Shown piece by piece: positions 1 through 9,853 of a stretch of 64,000 nt of DNA. The notes beneath the pieces are model-generated. The model saw only the letters and a program-made list of their open reading frames with translations. It was not told where the DNA came from and did not search any database. The position numbers and the translations under genes were made by a program. This DNA is from Peltaster fructicola (taxonomy: Eukaryota > Ascomycota > Dothideomycetes): the NCBI GenBank assembly GCA_001592805.2, contig CP051139.1, forward strand, positions 3,038,001 to 3,102,000. The letters run 5' to 3'. How positions within the stretch are numbered: the first letter of the stretch is position 1; each line of letters begins with the position of its first letter.

Positions 1-606
1 ATCAGCACACTGGGACCTCACACTCTGCCACACTCACCTCCATATCCTCAAGACTATCCTGTGCACCAATAACACGCAGTACGTTCTTCTTACTGCTCTC
101 TTGCATCTCTCCAGCTATCAGCAGCTCATCAAGGATGAAGTAGGCCTTCTGAAAATTGAAGATGATATCCAATTCACAGACATTGCCGTAGTATTTGTCC
201 ATTTGTTCCACGTATCGATGCACAATCTCGAGAGTGATCAACTCGTTGTCTGAAGGATCTGTGGCGGCAATGAAGAACAAGGAGGCATAACGGCGGTAGA
301 CGACTTTGGTGTCTGAAGGGTCAGTTACAGGCAATATGATCCACGCCCAACACACCTTTGTATTCGAGGAAATTACACATGCGTGCTCGTCGTGCTAGCA
401 CTAGCTGAGAGACATCTTTGATGATCTTTGCTTTATCCTTGGGCGAGAGTGTGGTAAACCACTTAGCGAGTCGCTGACCAGAATTAGATTGTGCGGCGAC
501 ACAAAACACTAACTTACCACCTTGCCCTGTCTAGACAGCAAGATTAGATATCTGTAGATGGTCAGCGATGTCTATGAGCAGCGCTGCTGCATTACCTGAT
601 CGCCAT
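1..606 (-). CDS. APS1: AP-1 clathrin adaptor complex small (sigma) subunit, 3' end outside window
   Basis: Small subunit of the heterotetrameric AP-1 adaptor, which sorts clathrin-coated vesicles between the trans-Golgi network and endosomes. Four exons can be placed: 596-606, 518-551, 356-473 and 38-312. All junctions are in phase. They give the typical N-terminus [15 protein letters not shown] followed by [14 protein letters not shown], then [29 protein letters not shown] and [18 protein letters not shown]. The 146 residues visible end at DSLEDME, just before a strong GTGAGT donor at 37-32. A last short coding exon therefore probably lies left of the window, since the family is about 155 residues long. 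An alternative is that translation reads through the donor to a stop at 2-4. The gene is divergent from the neighbour starting at 809, with about 200 bases shared upstream. The family call is very secure. Confidence 0.93.
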
Positions 607-808
607 GGTGTTGTTCGCGAGAGGTCAAGTGGCAGAAGCAAGAGCAGCGGAAAAGGAAGAACGGACAGCTGCCGGCGGAATCTCACTGCCAAATTGGCCC
701 CACCTGTGATGTGGGATGATGATCAAATATAAAGATTCGAAGTAGATCGACAGACAACGACACCATGCTTTTCCACACCATATCAACCTTCTTCCTTTTG
801 TCGCCAAC

Positions 809-1798
809 ATGAAACTCATACTCTCCACGTCGTAAGTCCTCGGAAGGGACGAGAATGTCACTCATGCCTGCAGGAACATAGTAAGAGGAGGCTCAGCATT
901 TCGACCCATTGGAGCGTCCAAGTCGAATCTAGAGCTCGTGTCCTCGCTACGATCAAACTTCGAGCACCATGCTACGGACATCGTCGAGCAGAACGGAGTG
1001 TCCGGGGTGCAATACCCAGCATGGACCCGATATGATGCGTTGGACAAAACCCTAGAAGTGCCGAGACTGGACTTCAGCCTTTCGACTCTCGAAGAGGAGC
1101 GAGAGCAGTATGACATAACGCTGAAGTTGTTCTACCTGCCTGGCACCTCCGCTCAAGATCGAGACGCACAAACCAGAGAAGCTGTCCGACTTGTTCTTGA
1201 AGAATTACACATGCCTTCTGTTGATCTCCTCATTGCTTGTTTTCCAGGCGTCTACTTCGACGAAGAGGAGGATTGTCCAACAAAGATCTCAACTCGCGGG
1301 CCTGTCGAGACTGCACCAGAACCATTGGCTGATCAAATTACGACCTGGAAGGTCCTGGAAGAGCTGTATACAGAAGGATTGGTGAAGAGGTTAGGTGTGG
1401 CTGAGTTTGGCCACGATCGACTGCAGTCCTTCCTCGCTGAAGCTACCATTAAGCCCGGTGTAGACCAGATCAACCTGAGGGACTGCTGTTCCGTGCCACA
1501 GGATCTCATGAAACTGGCCAAGACACAACAGGTGGATTTGCTTGTTCACAACGATTGCAGTAATGTCCTTCCACGTGGTACGTTCAGAGAGCTACTTGGC
1601 CCTGGAGGTGCCGGAATACTGGCAGGAAACACCCAGACTGGCGAGAAGAGAAAAGAATTGCACGGTGAAGAGCCAAAGACAGCTGGTATAAGCGGCGAAG
1701 TGCATCCTCAATGGGTGGTCAAGTACACGGCTGTTGTCAAGAACCGCGGTGTGGTCGAGAACAAAGGCTACTTCGCTATTGCAGAAGTTGACGATTGA
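809..1798 (+). CDS. Glutamate-cysteine ligase regulatory (modifier) subunit-like protein
   Basis: Aldo-keto-reductase-fold modifier subunit (GCLM family). It is expected to bind and tune glutamate-cysteine ligase, the first step of glutathione synthesis, in the cytosol. Exon 1 is 809-831 (MKLILSTS) and exon 2 is 874-1798. The 42-base intron begins GTAAGT, ends CCTGCAG and is in phase. The joined protein has 315 residues. Visible family features are the LILSTSNI start, the segment VDLLIACFPG near residue 140, the GLVKRLGVAEFG strand and the NLRDCCSVPQDLMKLAK region. The C-terminus PQWVVKYTAVVKNRGVVENKGYFA is also family-like. The start was chosen because the small first exon supplies the conserved N-terminus; without it the long exon has only a GTG start. 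A plain aldo-keto reductase is less likely because no catalytic tetrad is evident. Confidence 0.85.
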
Positions 1799-1925
1799 AA
1801 TGGCGCGGGAGTGCCTCAGCCACCGCCTCGGCTGACTGATGCAGCCGGACCTCTATCGAGAGCATCCGACCAACACGCTGCTGCAACAGTATTTCGCCAG
1901 CAGACAGTCCAGCGATAGGAGCGTC

Positions 1926-2847
1926 TCATCCGGTGTTCAAATCCACCTCCGGCTCAACAACGAGCGTCTCGAATGCTGAGTACCTGCGTAACGATCTCTC
2001 CGACTTCTTGCAAGCAGCAACCTGCAGCCTTCCACTCACACTCTGGAGTAGCTTCGAGTTCGGCGTCCTACTCATATTCAGAGGTGGAGGCTTTGCAGGA
2101 TCGAAGACGAGCAACATCTTGGAGCCATTCCGGCGTCTCGCAATCCCAACAACCAGGATAGAATGCTTGGGAAGCTGGAGGTATACAGGCATCTTGCGTG
2201 TGATGTCAATTCCTTCACCTAGTCCGAAATATGTATCGAGATGGGTAAAGAGCTCATTGACTGGAGACGTCCCTTGAAAGGCGAAGCCGGTGCAATCAAT
2301 GTCGAGAGACTGCATCAATGCCTCAGCCTCTGAAGTGCCTATGTACTTACGGGTGCCTCTGACACCACCAGTCTGATCACGACCATGAGCGTTGAAACCT
2401 CGCGTCCATGCAGTTTCAATCATATTTTGCAACTCAGGAACTGTGTAAAGCCGCTTTGCAGTCATAGGATGTAATAGCATCTGGATATTACGGTATCCAC
2501 AGAACGTGTTGCCTTCCGTTGCATGCTTGTGAATGAGAACGGCGTCTTGACGACATAGTCGAGCTGCTTTCACATCGGAGGACCGAAGCAGCTGAGCCAA
2601 CTTAGGTATGACATTTGTTATTACGTTGCTGCCATCCTTTTGAAGCAGTGCATCCACACGATGTGGCATGCGCTCTTCAAATGCATATGGACCTAGTTCT
2701 CTCTTCTACAAGACGTCAGCGATAGAGTGCGACATAAGGTACAACCTACTCCTAAGCGTTTGATTTCCATGTACAGCGCAGCCTGTTGGTCACTCCATGC
2801 AGGCTTATCGTGCTGCCGACACGCGTATGTTACGTCGGTGTAGGGGG
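1926..2847 (-). CDS. Peptidase family C78 protein (ZUFSP/Mug105-like), 5' end not resolved
   Basis: Cysteine peptidase of the UfSP/ZUFSP group (formerly DUF1671), whose members cleave ubiquitin or ubiquitin-like chains. Two exons are supported. One is 1926-2705, in frame to a TGA at 1926-1928. The other is 2750-2847, encoding a segment with DKPAWSDQQAALYMEIKRLG. The intron 2706-2749 joins them in phase and yields the family motif ELGPYAFEERMP. The catalytic cysteine is in GNTFCGYRNIQMLL, the histidine in PKHSILVVGI and the aspartate in LLVFDPAKP. The order Cys, His, Asp matches the family. The exon upstream of 2847 and the start codon were not found. Any N-terminal zinc finger, as in human ZUFSP, would lie there. 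Confidence 0.82.
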
Positions 2848-3071
2848 CTGACGTTAGTGACGTCTTTCGTGTCCAAGGAAAAGACCTGAATGGACCAGGT
2901 CCAGACTAGCGTAACGATCGTGGCTGGGCAATGAGCTTGTTTACTGAGCTTATTCGTTCCAAGTTCTGGGTATGCGGTGAGCCAACCCTGCCAACAAAAC
3001 AGTCTCCTCCCCGTCAGCAGACTCCTCCTACCTACACTCACCACCTACTCATCAACGTTCAACTCGTCAAA

Positions 3072-3437
3072 ATGCCGGCACAAAACGACATCGAGATGCA
3101 ATACAAGGCTGCTGAGCCTATGGCTGCAGAGTCAAGCAATGCCAATGCTGAGGTCAGGAACCTTAACAGAGTTACGCGACTGTACTGATGGCGTGATCTA
3201 CAGACTACCACTGAGTGTGAACACAAGAAGAAGACCGTCCTTGGCATGCGTGGAGGTGGTATCATCCGTGAGTAGGACGCTCCCTATGTTGAGCCAGACT
3301 GACATTCCTCAGTCGATCTCTGTGCTTGCTTCATCTGCTGCGAGTGTGTGGAGGGCTGCTGCACTGGTGAGTGACAAACGACATACTTCTAACATTGCTT
3401 ACACTCTCTAGCCATCGACGACTGCTGCTGCTGCTAG
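3072..3437 (+). CDS. Small cysteine-rich CYSTM-like protein, four exons
   Basis: A 74-residue protein recovered only by splicing. Exons are 3072-3152, 3204-3267, 3313-3366 and 3412-3437, all GT-AG and in phase. After a polar N-terminus (MPAQNDIEMQYKAAEP) comes KKKTVLGMRGGGII. A cysteine-dense tail follows: CACFICCECVEGCC, then IDDCCCC and a stop. Cysteine-rich tails of this layout are known from CYSTM tail-module proteins of fungi and plants, which sit at membranes and are linked to stress tolerance. Placing this gene there is inference from composition and position. The first intron has a weak GTCAGG donor; the other two have GTGAGT. The CDS is shorter than most automated cut-offs, so the gene is easily missed. 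Confidence 0.75.
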
Positions 3438-4414
3438 ATGCGTGCGTTGAGCACTGACTAAGTATTGCTTGGCGATGATAGACACGTAGACACGGTATTG
3501 AGATTGGCTGGATGATCTATATGCTTCTCAAGTCATTGTTTCCTCGTCGCCGATTTGGGTGTCGTTGTCTCTGCTTACTGCTGTGTGCAATCCCTGACAA
3601 CTTTCCAGATCTTCGTTGGTATCGTGGGCGAGTGATTGTGATCAGCCCAGGGTCAACACGAGCCTTGAGAGATGAAGTGCATGAGTACGCTCTGAGCTGT
3701 TCTTATCCAGAGCATACTCGACGACAGTACTGCAGACGACGATCGGGCTGGGAGACATCCCTGTGCAGTGGCTGCAGGTTCGGCTCGAGATCCAACCAGA
3801 TCGATACCCTGCTTAAGAGCCGTCACTATGTCAGTATACTAGACAGGATTTACATGAGGTCTTCAGAAGGAGCTCACTGTCAAGTGTGCTGGTCTTCACC
3901 CTGATAACTAGCAGTCTCTGACCTCGGACACTCTTTCTCTCTCGCTTTGGGCTGTTGTGATACAGTATCGTCTCTTCCAGGAGTAGCTACTGGTTGCCAG
4001 AGCAGGAGAGCACGCAACGACGGCTGATTTCCGAAGGGTGAGCAACATCGGTCATAATTGGGCCGAGACAATCATCGACGTTGATTGTGTACTTGATCTG
4101 GCAAAGCTGTCAGTTCCTGATGACACTCGCGATAGATGGACAGACTTGTCAGCTTAGCTGTATTCACAGCGTGCAGCATGACTGTTCTATCAAGCTATTC
4201 ATGATGATCACTGAGCTTACAAGCTCGCAGTGATCAATTTCCTTGTGTGAAGAGCCACTGGCATGTACATGACTGGCCAAGGTGATTCGTTTTCGGCATA
4301 ATGGATCGCACGTTCATCTTGTTTATTCGTACTGCGCTCCGCTACGCAGCTTCCAGTCCTGTAATTCTTTTCGTCACAGAATGTTTGTAGATGGCCTAGA
4401 GTGGTTCCAAGACC
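3438..4414. other. Intergenic stretch, no gene recognised
   Basis: Short open frames exist on both strands, the longest about 130 codons at 3512-3904 on +. They have no recognisable domain and an arginine-, serine- and cysteine-rich composition typical of chance frames. I see no tRNA, repeat or snRNA here. Confidence 0.4.
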
Positions 4415-4591
4415 ATGGCAATGTGTAGCAACACGATGATGTCAAGAATGATCACCCAGCCAACAGGGCCCTCCAACGCCAGCTCTCCTAGTCGCGCTTC
4501 CAGTTACACCTTTTCGCGCACCACGCCTCGAGACTCACCAGCACAAATACTGCTCACACTCCTTTCGAAATTCCCAACACACTTGCGCAAT

Positions 4592-5737
4592 ATGGCATCA
4601 CACGTTCCTTTCCTAGCTGTTCGCCCTGAAGAGCAAGCTTCACCAGAAATCAAGTTGCGCGACACCACCAAGCCGCGTCGCAGCTCCAAGGCGACAAAAG
4701 CGCAGACAGTCGTCAAAAAGGCGGAAGAGGAGGTCAAGAAAACTGCGCGCAAGGCGAGAAACTTCTTGGATCACCTGCGTTTCCCACTGGTCTTGATACT
4801 CAGCTTGTCCTTGCGCCTAGCAGCGTATACTCTGGTCGCTGAGTGGGCTGGACTCGAGCTTGCATCAGTCAGTCGCGACTTGCGCAAAGATTGGCAGGTC
4901 GGTGCAGTGCTCACATGGAAGGTCTTGGAGCTTATCGGAGTTTGGTGGGCTGAATACGATTGTATGTCGATGAAGGAAACCAAGACTTCACTAACAATAT
5001 CAGGGATTGATCTTGCCAGTCTATCACTGCTCAGCAACCTACCATTCTACTTCCTCCTCAGTAGCTTCTACCAGCTCTCAGGCCTCTCGATCGGGACCTC
5101 TTTGACGATCGACATCGTCTCGCTGACACTGCCATTCATCCTTTTGCGCTCGCATGTCAGATCCACTCGAGACGAGGATTTACTTCGACCACTTGGACGA
5201 GCAGTTGCCCACGACTACCAGATCCTTGCTTTGACTTCTGTGCTTGCAGCCGTTGTCTTCGGCGCAACGCTGTACATCTCTTTCGCATCATGGCTACCAG
5301 TGCATATGATCGAGCACTTTGACAACCTGCGTACATTGGACATTGCACACGACTCTAATATCTACAAGCTCGCTGGTCTATTTGTGCCAGCTGGTCTTGC
5401 TGCGATGCACTTCCTCTTCCTGCCAACTGTCTCAGCATCGAACAGTCTTCTCAGCGCTCTGGACTCTGTCACCAAGGATGCACCATTCGATCCAGAGTCA
5501 GCGACTTTGCTCCAGACTATCGCATACAACTTTGGTCTCAAGGAAGAGATGAGCGCAAAGACAGAGGTTTTGTTCAAGAGGACAGCAGTACTCGCGCTCG
5601 GCAGTGCTATCAACACTTTCGTGCGCGTATTCGCCACTATCGATGGCGCAGAGGCCTCTGGAGCTTTGGGATGGGCGGCTCTCTGGGCTGGAGCAATCAG
5701 CTTCGTCGGTGTAGTGTTCCGCTGGGTCGCCGAGTAA
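4592..5737 (+). CDS. Conserved-type fungal multi-spanning membrane protein, function unknown
   Basis: I do not recognise a named family. The likely start is the ATG at 4592 (MASHVPFLAV). The frame is open back to 4415, but that extension is Ser/Thr-rich and probably 5' leader. A lysine-rich, possibly coiled segment (KKAEEEVKKTARKARN) precedes about six hydrophobic spans. These begin with FPLVLILSLSLRLAAYTLVAEWAGL and end with GWAALWAGAISFVGVVFRW. A good 42-base intron lies at 4962-5003 (GTATGT donor, CTAAC branch, CAG acceptor). It changes EYDC to EYDW, leads into IDLASLSLLS and removes 14 codons. The intron length is a multiple of three and holds no stop, so both forms are open. The spliced product is about 367 residues and is expected to be an integral membrane protein. 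Confidence 0.7.
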   Translation: MASHVPFLAVRPEEQASPEIKLRDTTKPRRSSKATKAQTVVKKAEEEVKKTARKARNFLDHLRFPLVLILSLSLRLAAYTLVAEWAGLELASVSRDLRKDWQVGAVLTWKVLELIGVWWAEYDCMSMKETKTSLTISGIDLASLSLLSNLPFYFLLSSFYQLSGLSIGTSLTIDIVSLTLPFILLRSHVRSTRDEDLLRPLGRAVAHDYQILALTSVLAAVVFGATLYISFASWLPVHMIEHFDNLRTLDIAHDSNIYKLAGLFVPAGLAAMHFLFLPTVSASNSLLSALDSVTKDAPFDPESATLLQTIAYNFGLKEEMSAKTEVLFKRTAVLALGSAINTFVRVFATIDGAEASGALGWAALWAGAISFVGVVFRWVAE

Positions 5738-6205
5738 GTATGTGTACATGAGTGCAGCACGGTTTAGGTGGAGGAGTGTGGTAAGAGTGCGTATTTTTCC
5801 ATATAGTGTATACCCAGCTTTGTAATTGCACTGCAGCCAGGACCATAGATATGCATGATGTGTTCGTTACTTAACCATGGTGATAGTGAGTCGCCTTGAG
5901 CAACCTCAGGGAGCAGCAGACTTTAGCTGTGAGAGCAGAGGCAGCCCCGTTCGGATATGAGACGGCACGCTCGTCCGCACTGAAGGATGTCTTCATTCCA
6001 ACACTTCAGCCAAGAACTGATGTGCATACAGCGTTCGTTGACTGTCGGATCCCCAGCTGAAGATGTTCGCTGGGCATGGTCCTCAGCCGGACGTGTCACC
6101 ATACAGGTGAAGGGCTCTCCCACCTGTCATATCTCGCACATCTTGTCAGCATCGGACGATCATCGCGCTGCAGATCATAATAGCTATGACGGCAGATCCA
6201 TAGCT
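5738..6205. other. Convergent spacer, no gene recognised
   Basis: Spacer between two genes transcribed towards each other. One open frame (5987-6280 on +) runs into the antisense of the MED31 3' exon and looks like chance. Probably 3' UTRs and terminators. Confidence 0.4.
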
Positions 6206-6637
6206 TCAGGTCGTAGCACCGGGTTTGGCAGCATGACCCATCCACTCGTTGACAAGATAATCCAGCACGTCAGGTCGTAGGATATCCTTTCGGAATTGCT
6301 CTTGCTGTATCAGTTCGAGAGCTTTCAAAGTCGGTCCAGGATACCTTGAGCTGTGAGCACAGATTCATATGACTCGCCTCAAACTCACGACAAGTACCGC
6401 ACATATTCAGGCCTGGCAAAGTAGTTGAGATACTTGCAGTAATTCACAAACTCCTCCTCGTCAAAATAATGTTGCAGGCATAAGTACTGTAAGTAGAGTG
6501 GGTTCGACAAAGATTGGACAAACTGTACTATCAGCACCTGCGCCATTGAATGTCACATCGCTGTCACTCACCTCAAGTTCCAGCTCAAATCGTGTTGCAC
6601 CTCCATAGAACTCAATATCTCTTTGAGCTGTCGTCAT
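6206..6637 (-). CDS. MED31: Mediator complex subunit 31 (Soh1)
   Basis: Subunit of the Mediator middle module, which links activators to RNA polymerase II in the nucleus. The three exons are 6572-6637, 6389-6522 and 6206-6344; together they encode 112 residues. Splicing restores the family core: YGGATRFELELE, FVQSLSNPLYLQYL, then FARPEYVRYLS, YPGPTLKALELIQQEQFR and DVLDYLVNEW. The first intron ends TACAG at 6523. The second starts GTGAGT and ends CAAG, leaving TC plus G for a serine codon. The length fits the small conserved family, whose members are often about 110-130 residues outside budding yeast. No exon is longer than 46 codons, so the gene is invisible to a simple open-frame scan. Confidence 0.92.
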
Positions 6638-6668
6638 GCTGATGTAGGTTCTGCTCTACGCATCAGCT

Positions 6669-7245
6669 CTACGCTGCGTAGTCGTGATCCTGCACAGTCG
6701 AGTCGATCGTACGCAGCTTGTTGTACCTGCGCAACGAACTCAAACGCTCGGCAAACGGATTGTCCTATGACGATCGACGAGTAAGGACGCCCCCTTCTTG
6801 GCTCGAGATCGCACTGGTGCTTTTAGTTTACCTCGGCGAACGTGATCTGCTCTTGAGATCGATCGTACTGTTCGCAGTCGTCGACGTCGGCAGCTTCCGA
6901 TATGGTGATCAAGTCACAGCGGGTGTATGGCCTCGATGTCGTGAGTAGATCTGCTGGACACTCCTTTCGTACAAGGGAGGTTGACAAGAAGAGGCTCGAC
7001 TTTGACGTCGTCAAAGCAGTGGCTGGCTCACTAACGCAGACCCTGAGCACGTAGCGTGCTGAGAGTGTATGATGAGGGGAAGGATGAAAAGTACCAGAAC
7101 AAAGTGTTGCGCGCGTCGACCACGCGAGCGAAGGCTGGCCAGGTCACAAGGGATGAAGAGCAGTCCGGAAGTAGATCTTTAATCACATCACCTGTCTTTC
7201 GATTGTTCTTGCGTTGTTCCCTTTTCCACCGAAAACACTACCCAT
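6669..7245 (-). CDS. Possible three-exon gene, unknown product
   Basis: Tentative model. Exon 1 is 7192-7245 (MGSVFGGKGNNARTIERQ), exon 2 is 6832-7134 and exon 3 is 6669-6764, the last encoding DNPFAERLSSLRRYNKLR and ending at TAG. All three exons are multiples of three, so both junctions are phase 0, and the frame is open throughout (150 residues). Against it, the donors GTGATG and GTAAAC are weak compared with the GTAAGT/GTGAGT/GTATGT donors of neighbours. The middle exon is Ser/Thr/Arg-rich and matches no family I know. It lies between MED31 (same strand) and Pal1 (divergent). It may instead be two short leader regions with chance open frames. Confidence 0.27.
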
Positions 7246-7423
7246 TATTCTGGAAAGCAGAACATACGTGAAACATTCCTGCCTCCAGAAGCAGCGTTAC
7301 ACTCTTGAGCACGGCGTTCCAGATCAACACCTACTGTGACAACACCATTGCGATATTCACAACTAGCATTGTTCAGTCATAGGCACCTCCAGCGCATCGC
7401 CAACTCTCCGGCAGACCGCAGCC

Positions 7424-9327
7424 ATGAGCACCGCTGCAATCGCACCAAATGCGACCATGCCTGGTAAGCAAAAACATCACAAACACATCAAGGCATAATT
7501 CTCCAGACAGCCGAGTGCGTGTACGCCTCCTGTTTCACCACCTGTCGATCATATCTTCAAAGCTGGAGACCCTTCGCCGCTAACAATTGTTTCCTTCTTG
7601 TGCAGGGTTACAGCCAGCATCCCACAACAACGACACCTCCATCAATCGCCTCACTATCAACCCAAACTCGAAAAATCCCTTCCGCAATCGCGCAGTCAGT
7701 CCATCACAACTGAGTCCGCCGATAATTTCGCCAACACTTAGCGACCGTACAGCGCAAGCAAGGATGTCGAACAACCCCTTCCTAGACACTTCAGAGGTGC
7801 GCAACACGACATCAGCAAACGCAGTGGTCAATGTACCGTCCGATATCTTTGTAAGTGATCACTCTGTACACAGAAGGTGGAGGTCCCTCACCGTGTCACT
7901 GAGCGACATGACACCTATCGCTCAACATGCGTTCGCGACCCTACGTCACCTGGACAATGCAGACGCCGACGGATCGTTACAAACAGTTCACGAGCTCTAT
8001 CGCTGACTTTCTGCAGAATGACCTGTCACTCATAGACAAGCCAGTAGTAACAAATGGTGAGTAAAAATGTACAAGCAGAGCGTCACAGACTGACAATCAC
8101 AGCCCGTCCATTACCAACCGCGCACGGCATCCTCCCTCCACGCGGTCCTCCCAGACCACCAGGCAGCCCAAGACGAGCAGACGCTGAGCGTCCTCGCCGT
8201 CCTCGCGGAATGTCAGAGACTTCCGTCACTGCCAAGGAGCGCCAAGATCGCAGGGATCGCGAACGTGAGCGAAGTGACCAGCCACCACGCACTGAGTCGG
8301 AAGAGCGCAGACGTAGAGAAAGACGCAAGGAGCGAGAAGAACGATACAAGCGTGAGAAAGAACGAGCTGCTAAGAAGGGAACACGTCGCCCGCAGGGTCT
8401 AGACATCATCGACAAGCTAGATGTGACTGGAATTTACGGACAAGGACGTAAGTCTGATGCGACCGAGACAATACGGTACATACTGATAGCGCAGTCTTCC
8501 ACCATGACGGACCATTTGACGCCTGCAACCCGCACCGAAATGCCAAGCGTGATCGCAGGGCCCCAATGCAGGCCTTTCCCGCGAACTCTGCCAATATGCA
8601 ATTAGGCGGCAGTGGTCCGATCAACCGACAAATCGACTTGGATCGCTTTCACGGTCGCGGCGAAGAGGCGTTTGACGCCTTTAACAGCACCAAGAGGGCC
8701 GAGACAATGATCGTAGATCCAACATCTCGTGTCGAGGCCATTCACGGTGACGAGACGTATGGCCTTGGAACGAGCACGTTCTTGGAGGGTGCACCAGCTA
8801 GTAGGCGTGACATGCAGCGCAAAGACTCCGATGAGCGACGAGAAGATCTGCAAGGTGGTGGACTCTCCAGGAAGAAGTCTCTGGCCCAGAAGTTCCGTGG
8901 CATGAGCTCTGGCAGAGGCAATCGCCCAACTGAGCTCCGTGGCCTTGACACCAAATTCAACGGTGAAGTCTTTGACGCGAGTCCACCACCAATGGGTACA
9001 CATGGCAAGAGCGTCAGTGCTGGAGGTCTCGCCTATGCCACCAGCGCTAAGGAGACCGAGTACAACCCTTTTGACAGGGACTACGAGAACGCCTACGAGA
9101 AGAAGGGCGCCCAGATCAGGATTGCCGAGCAGGAACGAGCTGCTGGCAGAGCTAGAGCACCAAGCTCTCCACAAGGTCGAGGCCTTGTACGTACTGTCAC
9201 AACAGATTCACAAGATGCAGCTCGACCAGCGAGCAACGATGGAGAGAGCTCAAAGACTGGCTTCCTCAGCAGGATGAAGAGTTTGAAGGGAGGAAAGCGA
9301 GCAAAGCCTGAGAGACGTGAGTCTTGA
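7424..9327 (+). CDS. PAL1: Pal1 cell-morphology family protein
   Basis: Pal1-domain protein, associated with endocytic sites and cell-shape control at the cortex in fission yeast. Five exons: 7424-7463, 7606-7850, 8017-8056, 8103-8447 and 8495-9327; 500 residues. All junctions are in phase. The diagnostic core spans the last junction: DIIDKLDVTGIYGQG, then LFHHDGPFDACNPHRN and APMQAFPANSAN. Before it is a strongly charged segment (about residues 130-200) rich in Arg and Glu, probably helical or coiled. NPF-type tripeptides occur (KNPFRN, NNPFLD, YNPFDRD), as expected of a protein that meets EH-domain endocytic partners. The downstream neighbour is an Ark1/Prk1-type kinase, also an actin-patch regulator. 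That pairing may be coincidence. Confidence 0.9.
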
Positions 9328-9853
9328 AGGTATGGTGAGCAGACCATGAGGCTTGAGATGCCTGTATGCCGGAAGCAAGCAAAAAGCCTGAGATATGCGC
9401 TGCAAACCCACGCGCATGAACCTGAGATGGAACTCTTGGAACATTATACCCACGGCCAACAGAACGATATTTCCTCGATATGAGCTGCAGCGAGTTATCA
9501 ACCCAGCTTGGACATGGCTCCTCAAGGTGTAGGTCCAGTTGCAGAAAATCGTCTTTCTTTTGTAGCAGGATCGAATAGATTGCAGATACCTCATGCTCGG
9601 TAGTGATTGTGTTTCAGATAGATCGGTCGGTGACTGCACGATCCTCCTTTGATGTCCGCATATGACTACCAGTGGCTGTGTTAGTCGTGCGCGTGGGGCC
9701 TCGTCGTGACGCTGGAATTAAGGGATCGTTTTGTTAAGATCGCAGGCACGAGGCAATAGTGATACTGATGTTCAGCACACCCTGCAACTCTCTTGCGATC
9801 TTTGAGATCTCAGCAATGCTATGACTACAACTCCTTCAACCTGACCAACCGCT
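9328..9853. other. Intergenic stretch, probable 3' UTR and promoter
   Basis: No supported gene. Open frames on the minus strand here (for example 9250-9639) have no domain and overlap the Pal1 3' end. Confidence 0.4.

Noticed and set aside
3512-3904. 130-codon open frame on +
   Set aside because: Arg/Cys/Ser-rich, no domain, no splice context.
4415-4591. Upstream extension of the membrane protein frame
   Set aside because: Ser/Thr/Pro-rich with several Met. The ATG at 4592 begins the coherent protein, though the longer start cannot be excluded.
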